The notes under the pieces: generated by a model
What the model saw: the letters and a program-made list of their open reading frames with translations, nothing else
What the model was told of the DNA's origin: nothing
Databases searched by the model: none
Part shown: piece by piece, positions 26,317 through 34,997 of the stretch
How positions within the stretch are numbered: position 1 is the stretch's first letter
Layout: the number at the start of each line of letters is the position of its first letter
Translations under genes and position numbers: made by a program
Source of the DNA: Candidatus Omnitrophota bacterium
Lineage (GTDB): Bacteria > Omnitrophota > Omnitrophia > Omnitrophales > Aquincolibacteriaceae
Length of the DNA: 42,896 nt
NCBI GenBank assembly: GCA_030698625.1
Contig: JAUYMS010000038.1
Location: 1 to 42,896, forward strand
Reading direction: 5' to 3'

Positions 26317-27153
26317 CTAGGGCGTCTTGACGACATTACGCGTACCGCGACAGCCGGGGTAGTTCATGCAGGACCAAAACTCGCCGAACTTGCCCGTGCG
26401 AAGTTTCATCCCGCCGTTGCATTTTGGGCATTCCGGCGCACCGGCATCCGCTACAGCCTCTTTGGGCGGGGCCGCCTTTTCCATATCGAAATTCTCCATC
26501 CGGCTCCGGTACCTGCACCAGTTACAATCCGGCGCAGGCTCGGGCGCCTTTTCGGCGGATGCGACTTTCAGCACCTCCCGCAAGAATTGCAAAAACTGCT
26601 CGTCATCGCGCTTTATTTCAACCCAGGATAATTTCCCCTTGAATGCTTGATTGGTTAAATCGAGCTGTTCAAAACCCTCGGGTGTAAAAAACAGCAGGCC
26701 CAATTTCGTAATCGGAGAGAGGCTGTGACTCCCCTCCGCCGCATTCTCCAAGGCATAGGCATAAGCCTGAAGCTGCCTGCCGTACATTGCGGCCTTTGAA
26801 TCCGTCGGCCTTGAGGTCTTGAAATCAATAACCCCGAATGACCCATCATCGAATTTGACCACTACGTCAAAGCGGCCTTTGATAAAGCATTCATCTTTGG
26901 TGCCCGGGAACGGGATCGGCCGCGACTGCACCCACTCTTCACCCAAGTGAACGACACCGCGCGGCAGCTCCTTGCAAAACTCTTCCGTTAGCTTACCTCC
27001 ATAAAAATCCTTTTGGAGGCCTGCAATCGTGCTGAAGATGCCCGGCATCGGCATCGACGGCTGGCTGATGCCGTGCCGCACCTTCAGCCAAAAGCAAAAC
27101 TTGCAGCCCTCGTAAAGGTAGGTCAATTCGGAGGGGGATAATTTGTAGTTCAT
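26317..27153 (-). CDS. Cas4-like PD-(D/E)XK nuclease with topoisomerase-type zinc ribbon
   Basis: The 278-aa protein has a RecB-family nuclease core: Asp96 in KGRFDVVV, Asp110 and Lys112 in GVIDFKTS and a QLQAYAYAL motif at 127-135. Cys17 and Cys20 near the start pair with Cys210 and Cys213 after the core, the arrangement that holds an iron-sulfur cluster in Cas4/AddB-like nucleases. A zinc ribbon of the topoisomerase I type follows (Cys242, Cys245, Cys262, Cys268; YPGCRGT). This suggests a DNA-end-processing enzyme that contacts single strands. The ATG overlaps the truD stop as ATGA. No cas genes or repeats are nearby, so this is not a CRISPR component. Confidence 0.8.
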   Translation of the reverse strand: MNYKLSPSELTYLYEGCKFCFWLKVRHGISQPSMPMPGIFSTIAGLQKDFYGGKLTEEFCKELPRGVVHLGEEWVQSRPIPFPGTKDECFIKGRFDVVVKFDDGSFGVIDFKTSRPTDSKAAMYGRQLQAYAYALENAAEGSHSLSPITKLGLLFFTPEGFEQLDLTNQAFKGKLSWVEIKRDDEQFLQFLREVLKVASAEKAPEPAPDCNWCRYRSRMENFDMEKAAPPKEAVADAGAPECPKCNGGMKLRTGKFGEFWSCMNYPGCRGTRNVVKTP

Positions 27154-28262
27154 GAGGCAATTATACCGCTTTGGCCGCTATCTTTCGCTTCTTCTTTTTC
27201 CACATAATTCATTTTTTCTTTTCCGATTTCGCCGAGGAGTTCTGTCGCGTAACATCCGGACGGAAGCATAAAGCATAACTTACAATAAGGGCCGGCTTCA
27301 TCTTCGCCTTCCTCAAAACTCAAGTCTCCCGGTCGAACCCGCAGGGCGCGCCTGGCTCCGGGCAAACGCCGCGCATGTTTCGTGCGGAAATCCTCCGGCT
27401 TCACCTTGAATTCATCAAGGATTTCCTGTTCTAATTCACCGGCCCGGCCTGTCGCCCTTGTCATCTTGTGACCAAAGACGGGCCCGGAAGGCGATATTTC
27501 AAAATCATCCACGCGTTTCTGTTCTGCCCGAGGATCCTCTACTGAGAAAACGGCGCCGCTGTCATGACGAAACGCCAAATCCCCGAGCCACAAAGTCTCG
27601 ATCGCATCAATCCGGCGAGCCAGATAGTGGTTGAACAACCACGACTGAAACGCGCTCACGTAAAAGGCGACCATCCTTCTGTTCTGAAGGTTGTGCCATC
27701 CGGCGAGTTTTCGGGCAAGCGCCTTATCCTCTTTGAGAATCGCCTGCCCTATTTCCCAGGTATTGCCGTGCATACCAAATCGCTGCACGCCGAAATAATT
27801 GGGCATGCCCTTCTCATAGAGCCTTTGGAAAACACGCCGCATGGCGGGGACATCTTCTGAATTGAACTCCCGAAGCTTGATGATGAATCGATTACCCCGG
27901 AGATGGCCGATCTTAAGTTTATTGGCATGGCGAGTCGCGTTCAGCACGCGAACGCCCCGGACATCGAGGGATTCCGGCGTGCCCGGCATGTGAAGGCTGA
28001 GCGTTTGCCGCGTCTTGGCGCGGGCATCTTTAAGCCCGGCCATTCCGATCGCCTGTTCAGGCACCCCAAGTGAACGGGCAATTGAGCGCACCGCCTTCAT
28101 GGTGGAAATTCCGGTCTTTTCGATCAGCAGGTAAGCGTGTTCCCCTTCGCCGCACGGTTCGTATGAAAGGACCTCGTCAACTTCAAAGTCAGACGGCGTC
28201 GTCTTAACCGAGAACGCAAACCCGGGAATCTCGGAAGTCCTGTATGGAAAGTTAACGCTCAA
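27150..28262 (-). CDS. truD: tRNA pseudouridine synthase D
   Basis: The 370-aa enzyme converts uridine 13 of several tRNAs to pseudouridine. The catalytic Asp79 lies in GMAGLKDARAKTRQ, and the family motifs FEVDEVLSYEPCGEGEHAYL and NYFGVQRFG are present, with the TruD insertion domain after it (about 140-300). The start is TTG (28262), supported by a GGGGTGG run just upstream and by alignment of the N-terminus. The tail is short and polar. It heads a two-gene unit with the PD-(D/E)XK nuclease gene. Confidence 0.93.
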   Translation of the reverse strand: MSVNFPYRTSEIPGFAFSVKTTPSDFEVDEVLSYEPCGEGEHAYLLIEKTGISTMKAVRSIARSLGVPEQAIGMAGLKDARAKTRQTLSLHMPGTPESLDVRGVRVLNATRHANKLKIGHLRGNRFIIKLREFNSEDVPAMRRVFQRLYEKGMPNYFGVQRFGMHGNTWEIGQAILKEDKALARKLAGWHNLQNRRMVAFYVSAFQSWLFNHYLARRIDAIETLWLGDLAFRHDSGAVFSVEDPRAEQKRVDDFEISPSGPVFGHKMTRATGRAGELEQEILDEFKVKPEDFRTKHARRLPGARRALRVRPGDLSFEEGEDEAGPYCKLCFMLPSGCYATELLGEIGKEKMNYVEKEEAKDSGQSGIIAS

Positions 28263-28351
28263 AACGCCACCCCGCGCTCAGGGAGATTTGGCTCTTTCAT
28301 CACATGTTTCACGGCGCGTTTTACGAGATAAAGCTCCCACAATTTAACCAT

Positions 28352-30709
28352 TTAAAACTCTAGCCTCATGCCGCCGCCCCAGCCATACTCCGAGTGCCAT
28401 TTTCCAATCAGTGAAATATGCTTACTCACAAGATACGTCGCACCGGCTTCGCCTTCCCATTGCGTGTGTGTATCGTATTCGGTCTCTCCAAAAATCGAAA
28501 GACGCGGCGTCAGTTCAAGATTTTTGCTCAGAGCAATTCTACCCCCACCTTCATGATCAACCCATAGACGGCTTTCAATATTAAGCGGAAGCCGGTAATC
28601 AAACCCAATGATCCCGCGAGCTTCCTCCAAATCATCCTCCGGCCCGAGCGCTGCAATCATATCGGAGCCCGCGAATACAGAAAGAAAGCGATTCACATAG
28701 TAACTCCCCAATGGGATCGCCTCAAGCTCACTACCCTCGACGTTTTGCCAGCCGTATTCCCAGTTCACTGAAAGCATATATCGGCTATTTGCAAAGCTGA
28801 CCACGCCCTCACTCATATGGCTCATCCCATCCGCATGGCCGTAAAAATACCACATGCTTTTATATAGTTCGGAACGAAGGGCTTGGACTTCCGGACTCGG
28901 GGTGAAATCCTCATATTCAACTGTCCGAGCCATGCCGTCTTCCATGTGATAGAGAAGATGACAATGGAAAAACCACTCCCCTTTTTCATTTGCATTAAAT
29001 TCAATAATCGTTGTTGTCATCGGCTCTACATCCACCGTGTGCTTTAAGGGGGAATAATCACCCTGTTCATTAAGAACCCTGAAAAAATGACCGTGTAAAT
29101 GCATCGGATGATGCATCATGGTGCGGTTGATCATAATAAAACGGACAATCTCACCTTCTTTGATGCGGATCACATCTTCGGAAGAAAGTGTTTTGCCGTT
29201 AATCTTCCAAATGAAACGCTCCATATCCCCGTCCAGAGTCAGCCGTATATCCCGGCGGGGTTTATCTTCATCAAAACTTGTTTTATGAGTTGCACGCAAA
29301 TCCCTGTATGGAACACCAGGCAGTTCTTCACTCATCCCTGGCATGGCAGGATTTTTAAAACGAGAGACATCAGACGCAAAAGGCATAAAATTAAAACCAT
29401 AACTGTTTGCAACGTACTCTTTTGCTTCAGGCTCGGGATAGGTTTTACCGGCAGCATATGCATGCTTTTTCATCGGCATGTCCATCATCTTATGCCCCTC
29501 ATGCCCTGTCAGGCCACCCATTTTGTCACCCGCCGTCTTCATCGAAGCCATACCTGCATGCTCGGACATATCACCCATACCGTGCATGCCGGGAGAATCT
29601 AAAAGGCCCCGATGAACCGCGCGGCTCGACATTCCCATCGTACCGCCCGGAGTGAGTGCAAAAATTCGGGAAAACGACATATCCCCCATAAATGAGTAGA
29701 GGTTTGGTTTAGGTATTCTGGGGGCCGCGTGCTTTTCTCCCGAACCCAGCCAAACACTGCTGAACGCTGACCCGTCGTGCGCAGTCGCTCTCAATTCATA
29801 CGCTCCCTCAGCAGGAAGCGTGATAAGAACATCATACGTTTCTGCGACACCCACCAGAAAACGTTTTTTAGAAAGAGGTTCCACCGGCTGACCATCCGCT
29901 GAAATAATCGTCATTTCACCACCCGCAAATTCCACATAAAAAAAAGTCGATGCAGCGCCATTAATAATACGTAATCTGATTTTTTCGCGGCCTTTTGCCT
30001 CTAATGTTGAGACCGGCTTTCCATTGGCCCAAAAGCGGTCGTAAGCAACATCTGAAAGATCCATCACAGGCATACGTAAGAGTTCTCGTTTGAAATAATC
30101 GTCTATCATTCCGAGCCGCAAGGCGCCAATAAGGCTTTGCGCTGTTCCTTTTTGAATGGAGAACCATTCACTACCGCGTTTTAGTGTATGAAGCACGTTG
30201 TGAGGATTTTGGTCCGCCCAATCCGACAGGACAATGACGTGGTCCCGGTCGTATTTTTCCTCACCTTCCTTCGGGTGAATCACGATAGCCCCATAAACGC
30301 CTCTCTGCTCCTGAAGCATCGTATGCGAATGGTACCAGTACGTGCCGCTTTGTCTTATTGGAAATTCATAGTCGAATGTTTCATCCGGTTGAATAGGCAG
30401 GAAACTAATAAAAGGGACGCCATCCATATTCGGAGGCACCAGCATGCCATGCCAGTGAATCGAGGTCTCAACTTTCATTTCATTTTTAACGTGAATACGC
30501 GCAATATCCCCTTCCTTAAAATAAAGCACAGGGCCAGGAATCCCTGAGTTAAGGGTCATCGCTCTGACATTGCTGCCCGTAAAATTAACTTCTTCTTCCG
30601 CGATGGTTAAATGATATTCCGTAACGGTCGATTCTTTTGCGAGCGCTGGCGCGACAAGCAGGCAAGCAAAGAAACCTACGTAAGCAAATAATGGGAAAAG
30701 ACGATTCAT
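28352..30709 (-). CDS. copA: Multicopper oxidase (CopA type) fused to a CopB-like outer-membrane barrel
   Basis: The 785-aa precursor has a signal peptide (residues 1-24, MNRLFPLF to PALAK). Three cupredoxin domains carry all four copper motifs: HWHG (85-88), YHSH (126-129), HPMHLHGH (534-541) and HCHLLYHM (582-589). A Met/His-rich loop at about 360-415 (GMHGMGDMSEHAGM) is the usual CopA copper-loading segment. From about 640 to the end the sequence is a beta-barrel-like domain of about eight strands with CopB-like phrases (SYYVNRFLSVFAGSD, NIESRLWVDHEGGGR, WHSEYGWGGG) and a final Phe, as in BAM substrates. Plain CopA is about 600 aa. It would oxidise periplasmic Cu(I). The annotated start is the ATG before the signal peptide; a TTG 22 codons upstream is unlikely. 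Confidence 0.88.
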   Translation of the reverse strand: MNRLFPLFAYVGFFACLLVAPALAKESTVTEYHLTIAEEEVNFTGSNVRAMTLNSGIPGPVLYFKEGDIARIHVKNEMKVETSIHWHGMLVPPNMDGVPFISFLPIQPDETFDYEFPIRQSGTYWYHSHTMLQEQRGVYGAIVIHPKEGEEKYDRDHVIVLSDWADQNPHNVLHTLKRGSEWFSIQKGTAQSLIGALRLGMIDDYFKRELLRMPVMDLSDVAYDRFWANGKPVSTLEAKGREKIRLRIINGAASTFFYVEFAGGEMTIISADGQPVEPLSKKRFLVGVAETYDVLITLPAEGAYELRATAHDGSAFSSVWLGSGEKHAAPRIPKPNLYSFMGDMSFSRIFALTPGGTMGMSSRAVHRGLLDSPGMHGMGDMSEHAGMASMKTAGDKMGGLTGHEGHKMMDMPMKKHAYAAGKTYPEPEAKEYVANSYGFNFMPFASDVSRFKNPAMPGMSEELPGVPYRDLRATHKTSFDEDKPRRDIRLTLDGDMERFIWKINGKTLSSEDVIRIKEGEIVRFIMINRTMMHHPMHLHGHFFRVLNEQGDYSPLKHTVDVEPMTTTIIEFNANEKGEWFFHCHLLYHMEDGMARTVEYEDFTPSPEVQALRSELYKSMWYFYGHADGMSHMSEGVVSFANSRYMLSVNWEYGWQNVEGSELEAIPLGSYYVNRFLSVFAGSDMIAALGPEDDLEEARGIIGFDYRLPLNIESRLWVDHEGGGRIALSKNLELTPRLSIFGETEYDTHTQWEGEAGATYLVSKHISLIGKWHSEYGWGGGMRLEF

Positions 30710-30867
30710 AGTTTTAATCTTAGCGAGTTCATGATCACCGGCGATGGCATCGCAATGTTCCTGAAGAAATTGCAATTAACCGGATCTTCGGTCACTCCAC
30801 TCGGCCGCGTGGCATTTCCCCAGCCGGGAGAGTGCCTGCCAATAATCACCCGCCGTATCTTTCGCGG

Positions 30868-31167
30868 TTAATGAGCATGCCCCTCTGGCTCAGGGGCTTC
30901 ATGATCGTCGCCCCCATGCGGAGCCGTCTTTGCCGCTTGAAGGCCCGTCCATACCGTCACCGCTGCAGACAAGGTTCCAAAATAAAGAGCCCATTGGCCC
31001 GCCGCTAAAAGCTCCTCTTTCTTAAAAATACTGCCCAAAAAATAAAAGGCAGTTGAAGTCAGCAGAAGCGCTATCGGAAAATGAACAAAGAGCGGATGAA
31101 TGTTGATAAGTTCATCCAGACCCATGAGTCCCCATTGCACGTTCAATAAAAGTGTCATACTTGACAT
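30868..31167 (-). CDS. Short DUF2231 membrane protein with His-rich tail
   Basis: The 99-aa protein has the DUF2231 start (LDELINIHPLFVHFPIALLL), then two more hydrophobic segments (ELLAAGQWALYFGTLSAAV). It ends in GGDDHEAPEPEGHAH, a metal-binding-like tail. Usual family members are 140-200 aa with four helices, so this one looks like a reduced form. GGAGG lies 9 nt before the ATG, and the gene starts 17 bp after the cusA stop. The place in the operon and the His tail point to metal handling, but the family function is not established. Confidence 0.75.
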   Translation of the reverse strand: MSSMTLLLNVQWGLMGLDELINIHPLFVHFPIALLLTSTAFYFLGSIFKKEELLAAGQWALYFGTLSAAVTVWTGLQAAKTAPHGGDDHEAPEPEGHAH

Positions 31168-31184
31168 AGTTTACTGCCTCCTTT

Positions 31185-34100
31185 TTAAGTTCCCGCGCCG
31201 TCATCATGCGCTGCAAATCGCTCATCATGAACTCCGTGTTTTAGTTTCCATTCCATGACGGCGCAATAAAGTACGGGTACGATAAAAACCGTGATTAAAA
31301 CAAGCGTCATACCGCCAAAGGAAGGAATCGCCATCGGAACCATCACATCGGCACCGCGCCCCGTTGAAGTTAAGACCGGGATCAGGGCTAAAATGGTTGT
31401 GGAAACGGTCATTAAACAGGGACGTATTCGCCTGCTCGCTGCAGCTACTGTCGCCTGTCTTGCTTCCTGTATCGTTTTAATTTCGCTCCGATTGAAAGTT
31501 TGATCCAGATAGGTGGCCATAATGACGCCGTCGTCTGTCGCAATACCAAACAGCGCAAGAAAGCCGACCCAAACGGCAACACTAAGATTGATGGGATGGA
31601 TTTGAAAAAGGTCCCGCATGTAAACTCCGAACACATAGAAATCAAAAAACCAGGACTGCCCATAAAGCCAAAGCATGAGGAATCCCCCGGCCCAGGCAAC
31701 CAGCACGCCGGAAAACACCAGGCACGTTGTCACCACCGATTTAAACTGAAAGTACAAAATGAGGAATATGGCGAAGAGCGCAAGAGGCAGGACGATCACC
31801 ATTCTCTTGGTGCTGCGCACTTGATTCTCATAACTTCCGGCAAAGGTATAACTCACCCCCGCAGGCAAGTCGAACTCACCGCTTTTGATTTTTCCTTTAA
31901 GATATCTCTGGGCTTCCTCAACCACATCCACTTCCGCTTTGCCGGCCTTCATATCAAAAAGAACATAGCTGATTAAAAAGGTATCTTCACTTTTAATCGC
32001 CTGAGGACCGCGAAGATAGTTAATTGCGGCAAGCTGCTTCATGGGAATCTGGGCGCCGCTCGGTGAGGGCACAAGGATATCTTCCAAAGACTCGATCGTG
32101 TCTCGAAGCTCCCGCAAGTATCGAACACGGACGGGGTATCGCTCACGGCCTTCTACCGTCGTTGTGATTTTTTTACCTCCGATCGCAATTTCAATCACAT
32201 CCTGAACATCACGAATACGAATGCCATAGCGGGCGATCGCTTCCCTGTCAATATCGATTTCCAGATAGGGCTTGCCGACCACGCGGTCTGCGATTACGGC
32301 CGATGCTTCGACGGAGGGAACCTCTTTGAGAAACTTTTCAATCTGAAGCCCTACCTGCTCGATGGTTTCAAGATCAGGGCCTTTAACCTTGACGCCCATA
32401 GGAGCCCGCATCCCGCTTTGAAGCATGACGATGCGAGCGGCAATCGGCTGAAGTTTCGGCGCAGACGTTGTTCCCGGAATTTCCGTTGCGTTTATAATTT
32501 CCCGCCAAATATCATCTGAGCTCCTGATGTGATCCCGCCATTGCCGGTAAGGACGCCCCCGCTTATTTTCGATGAGATCACCGCCCGGGGTTCTGAGGAA
32601 TTCCTTTTTCCAGCGATCGTATTTAAAACGCCTGCGATGCCCGTTATCGTCCAGGATATATTCCGGCTTATAATTAATGGTTGTTTCAATCATCGAAACC
32701 GGAGCAGGGTCCAGGGGGCTGTCCGCACGCCCGAGCTTGCCCACCACAGAATCGATTTCAGGAATGCCCCGAATGGCCCTATCCTGTTTTTGCAGGACAT
32801 CAAGCGCTTCTCCGATGGAGGCATGCGGCATGGTTGTCGGCATAAAGAGAAATGAGCCTTCATCGAGAGCGGGCATAAATTCTTTACCGAGACCCGGAAA
32901 GGTTCTTCCGACCCAGGAGACAGGCGGATTATTTCTTATAAACCCGGGAATCACGCCAAAGACTTTATCAAACCCAAGCCAAATGGTGAGACCTAAAATG
33001 ATCACGACGAGCGGCATCATTAAAAACGTCTTCTTATGTTCAAGGCACCATCGCAAAAGCGGGGTGTAGTTGCTTTGAAACAGATGAAAAAACCAAAGCA
33101 GACCCCCGATGAGCAATCCGACGAAGACGAAATTAAGAAGCATTCCTTTGTCCGGTCCAAGCGGCAGCCATTGGCGCGTCAGCGTGAAGGTAATCGCCAA
33201 TACCGCTAACCCGTTGAGGGCCGCAGGTATTTTAGGCTTCCATTTCTCAGGGACGTGATCTTCAAAGGCCCGGAGCAGGCCGAATAATGCGACCGCCAGG
33301 CCCACCCAAACCGAAAACTTCAAAAAAAGAAAGAGGCCGAACGCCATCACGGCCCACCCGGTAAGCCGTCTCACCTTCAGGCTTGTTTCCCGGCGTTTAA
33401 ATAGCCAGTGAGCAGCGGGCGGGATAATCGTAAGCGCCACGATTACCGAGGCTATCAATGCAAATGTTTTTGTGAAGGCTAAAGGTTTAAACAGTTTTCC
33501 CTCAGCCGCCTCCATCGTAAAGACCGGCAGAAAGCTTACAACGGTTGTTGCGACGGCCGTAAGCACGGCACTTCCGACTTCTGCGGCCGCCCGGAAAATG
33601 ACTTCCTTTCTATCTTCTTCGGGCTTGGCTTGAGCAAGATGCCTGAGAATATTTTCCGTAATCACGATGCCCATATCCACCATCGTGCCGATTGCAATCG
33701 CAATCCCCGAAAGCGCCACAATATTGGCATCCACGCCGAAAATTCTCATCGCGATAAAACACATCAAGACGGCCAGGGGCAGCAGTCCTGAGATTAGAAG
33801 CGAACTGGCAAGATGCATGACCGAGACAATCACGACAATAATGGTGACAAGAATTTCCTGCTCTAAGGCATCATTGAGTGTGCCCAGGGTTTCATAAATA
33901 AGGCCGGTGCGGTCATAAAAGGGCACGACTGTGACTTGACTGACGGTCCCGTCCTCAAGCGTTTTCTTAGGCAAACCGTCTTTAATTTCTTCAATCTTGG
34001 CCTTGATGTTTTTAATCGTCGCCAAGGGATTATCCCCATACCGGACAACAACGACGCCCCCGACAACCTCGCTCCCCTCCTTGTCCAATGCCCCCCGGCG

Positions 34101-34997
34101 AAGCGCCGGCCCCAGGCTGACGTTGGCCACGTCTTTGATAAAAATAGGCGTATCTTTGTATGTTTTGACAACACTCATTTCAAGATCTTTGAGCTCTTCA
34201 ATAAAACCAAGCCCTCGAATCACATATTCAACGCGATTGACTTCTATGGTGCGGGCACCCACATCAATATTGGCCATTTGAACGGCGTGAAAGACTTCCT
34301 GAAGCGAAACCCCGTAGGCCCGCATGGAGTCGGGGTCAACATCGACTTGATATTCCTGGATAAATCCGCCGATTGAGGCGACTTCGCTGACACCCTTTGC
34401 GGCAAGGAGAGCGTAGCGCACATGCCAGTCTTGAACCGACCTTAACTCATGCGGGTCCCAGCCGCCCGTCGTTTTTCCATTTTTATCCTGCCCTTCAAGG
34501 GTGTACCAAAATATTTGCCCGAGAGGTGTTGCATCGGGACCCAGCGCAGGCCGAACACCTTCGGGAAGTGTCCCCGCCGGAAGGCTGCTCAGCTTTTCTA
34601 AAACACGTGAACGCGACCAATAGAAATCAACCCCCTCTTCAAAAATAATATAAATAGAAGAGAAACCGAACATGCTGTAACTGCGTACGGTCTTCACTCC
34701 CGGCACACCCAAAAGCGAAACCGTCAGGGGGTAAGAGATTTGGTCTTCGACATCCTGCGGGGAGCGGCCCATCCAATCGGTAAAGACAATCTGTTGATTC
34801 TCACCGATATCCGGGATGGCATCGGTCGGCACGGGGTCACGGGGTAATCCGCCGGCATGCCAGTCAAAGGGCGCAACCAGAACCCCCCAGGCAATGAAAA
34901 ATAGAACGAAGAGAGTCACCACCAATTTATTATCTAAACAAAACCGGATGGTCGCGGCGATAGGGCCGCGCGACTCTTTGTCTCCCTTAGTGGACAT
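31185..34997 (-). CDS. cusA: CusA-type heavy-metal efflux RND pump
   Basis: This 1270-aa inner-membrane proton antiporter exports Cu(I)/Ag(I). The proton-relay motif GIAIAIGTMVDMG lies in TM4, and the three copper-binding methionines match the CusA triad: Met719 (FMPTTMP), Met769 (SMIETT) and Met858 (RIVMLQSG). It is about 220 residues longer than E. coli CusA. One insert of about 100 residues between TM6 and the second periplasmic domain carries about four hydrophobic segments, and another of about 40 residues lies between the second and third methionines. The ATG overlaps the cusB stop by 11 bp; a longer start at 35021 adds only MHHAGDPP. Confidence 0.93.
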   Translation of the reverse strand: MSTKGDKESRGPIAATIRFCLDNKLVVTLFVLFFIAWGVLVAPFDWHAGGLPRDPVPTDAIPDIGENQQIVFTDWMGRSPQDVEDQISYPLTVSLLGVPGVKTVRSYSMFGFSSIYIIFEEGVDFYWSRSRVLEKLSSLPAGTLPEGVRPALGPDATPLGQIFWYTLEGQDKNGKTTGGWDPHELRSVQDWHVRYALLAAKGVSEVASIGGFIQEYQVDVDPDSMRAYGVSLQEVFHAVQMANIDVGARTIEVNRVEYVIRGLGFIEELKDLEMSVVKTYKDTPIFIKDVANVSLGPALRRGALDKEGSEVVGGVVVVRYGDNPLATIKNIKAKIEEIKDGLPKKTLEDGTVSQVTVVPFYDRTGLIYETLGTLNDALEQEILVTIIVVIVSVMHLASSLLISGLLPLAVLMCFIAMRIFGVDANIVALSGIAIAIGTMVDMGIVITENILRHLAQAKPEEDRKEVIFRAAAEVGSAVLTAVATTVVSFLPVFTMEAAEGKLFKPLAFTKTFALIASVIVALTIIPPAAHWLFKRRETSLKVRRLTGWAVMAFGLFLFLKFSVWVGLAVALFGLLRAFEDHVPEKWKPKIPAALNGLAVLAITFTLTRQWLPLGPDKGMLLNFVFVGLLIGGLLWFFHLFQSNYTPLLRWCLEHKKTFLMMPLVVIILGLTIWLGFDKVFGVIPGFIRNNPPVSWVGRTFPGLGKEFMPALDEGSFLFMPTTMPHASIGEALDVLQKQDRAIRGIPEIDSVVGKLGRADSPLDPAPVSMIETTINYKPEYILDDNGHRRRFKYDRWKKEFLRTPGGDLIENKRGRPYRQWRDHIRSSDDIWREIINATEIPGTTSAPKLQPIAARIVMLQSGMRAPMGVKVKGPDLETIEQVGLQIEKFLKEVPSVEASAVIADRVVGKPYLEIDIDREAIARYGIRIRDVQDVIEIAIGGKKITTTVEGRERYPVRVRYLRELRDTIESLEDILVPSPSGAQIPMKQLAAINYLRGPQAIKSEDTFLISYVLFDMKAGKAEVDVVEEAQRYLKGKIKSGEFDLPAGVSYTFAGSYENQVRSTKRMVIVLPLALFAIFLILYFQFKSVVTTCLVFSGVLVAWAGGFLMLWLYGQSWFFDFYVFGVYMRDLFQIHPINLSVAVWVGFLALFGIATDDGVIMATYLDQTFNRSEIKTIQEARQATVAAASRRIRPCLMTVSTTILALIPVLTSTGRGADVMVPMAIPSFGGMTLVLITVFIVPVLYCAVMEWKLKHGVHDERFAAHDDGAGT

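Noticed and set aside
26317-27153. CRISPR-associated Cas4
   Set aside because: No repeats, Cas1 or Cas2 are present; the neighbour is truD, and Cas4-like nucleases outside CRISPR are common.
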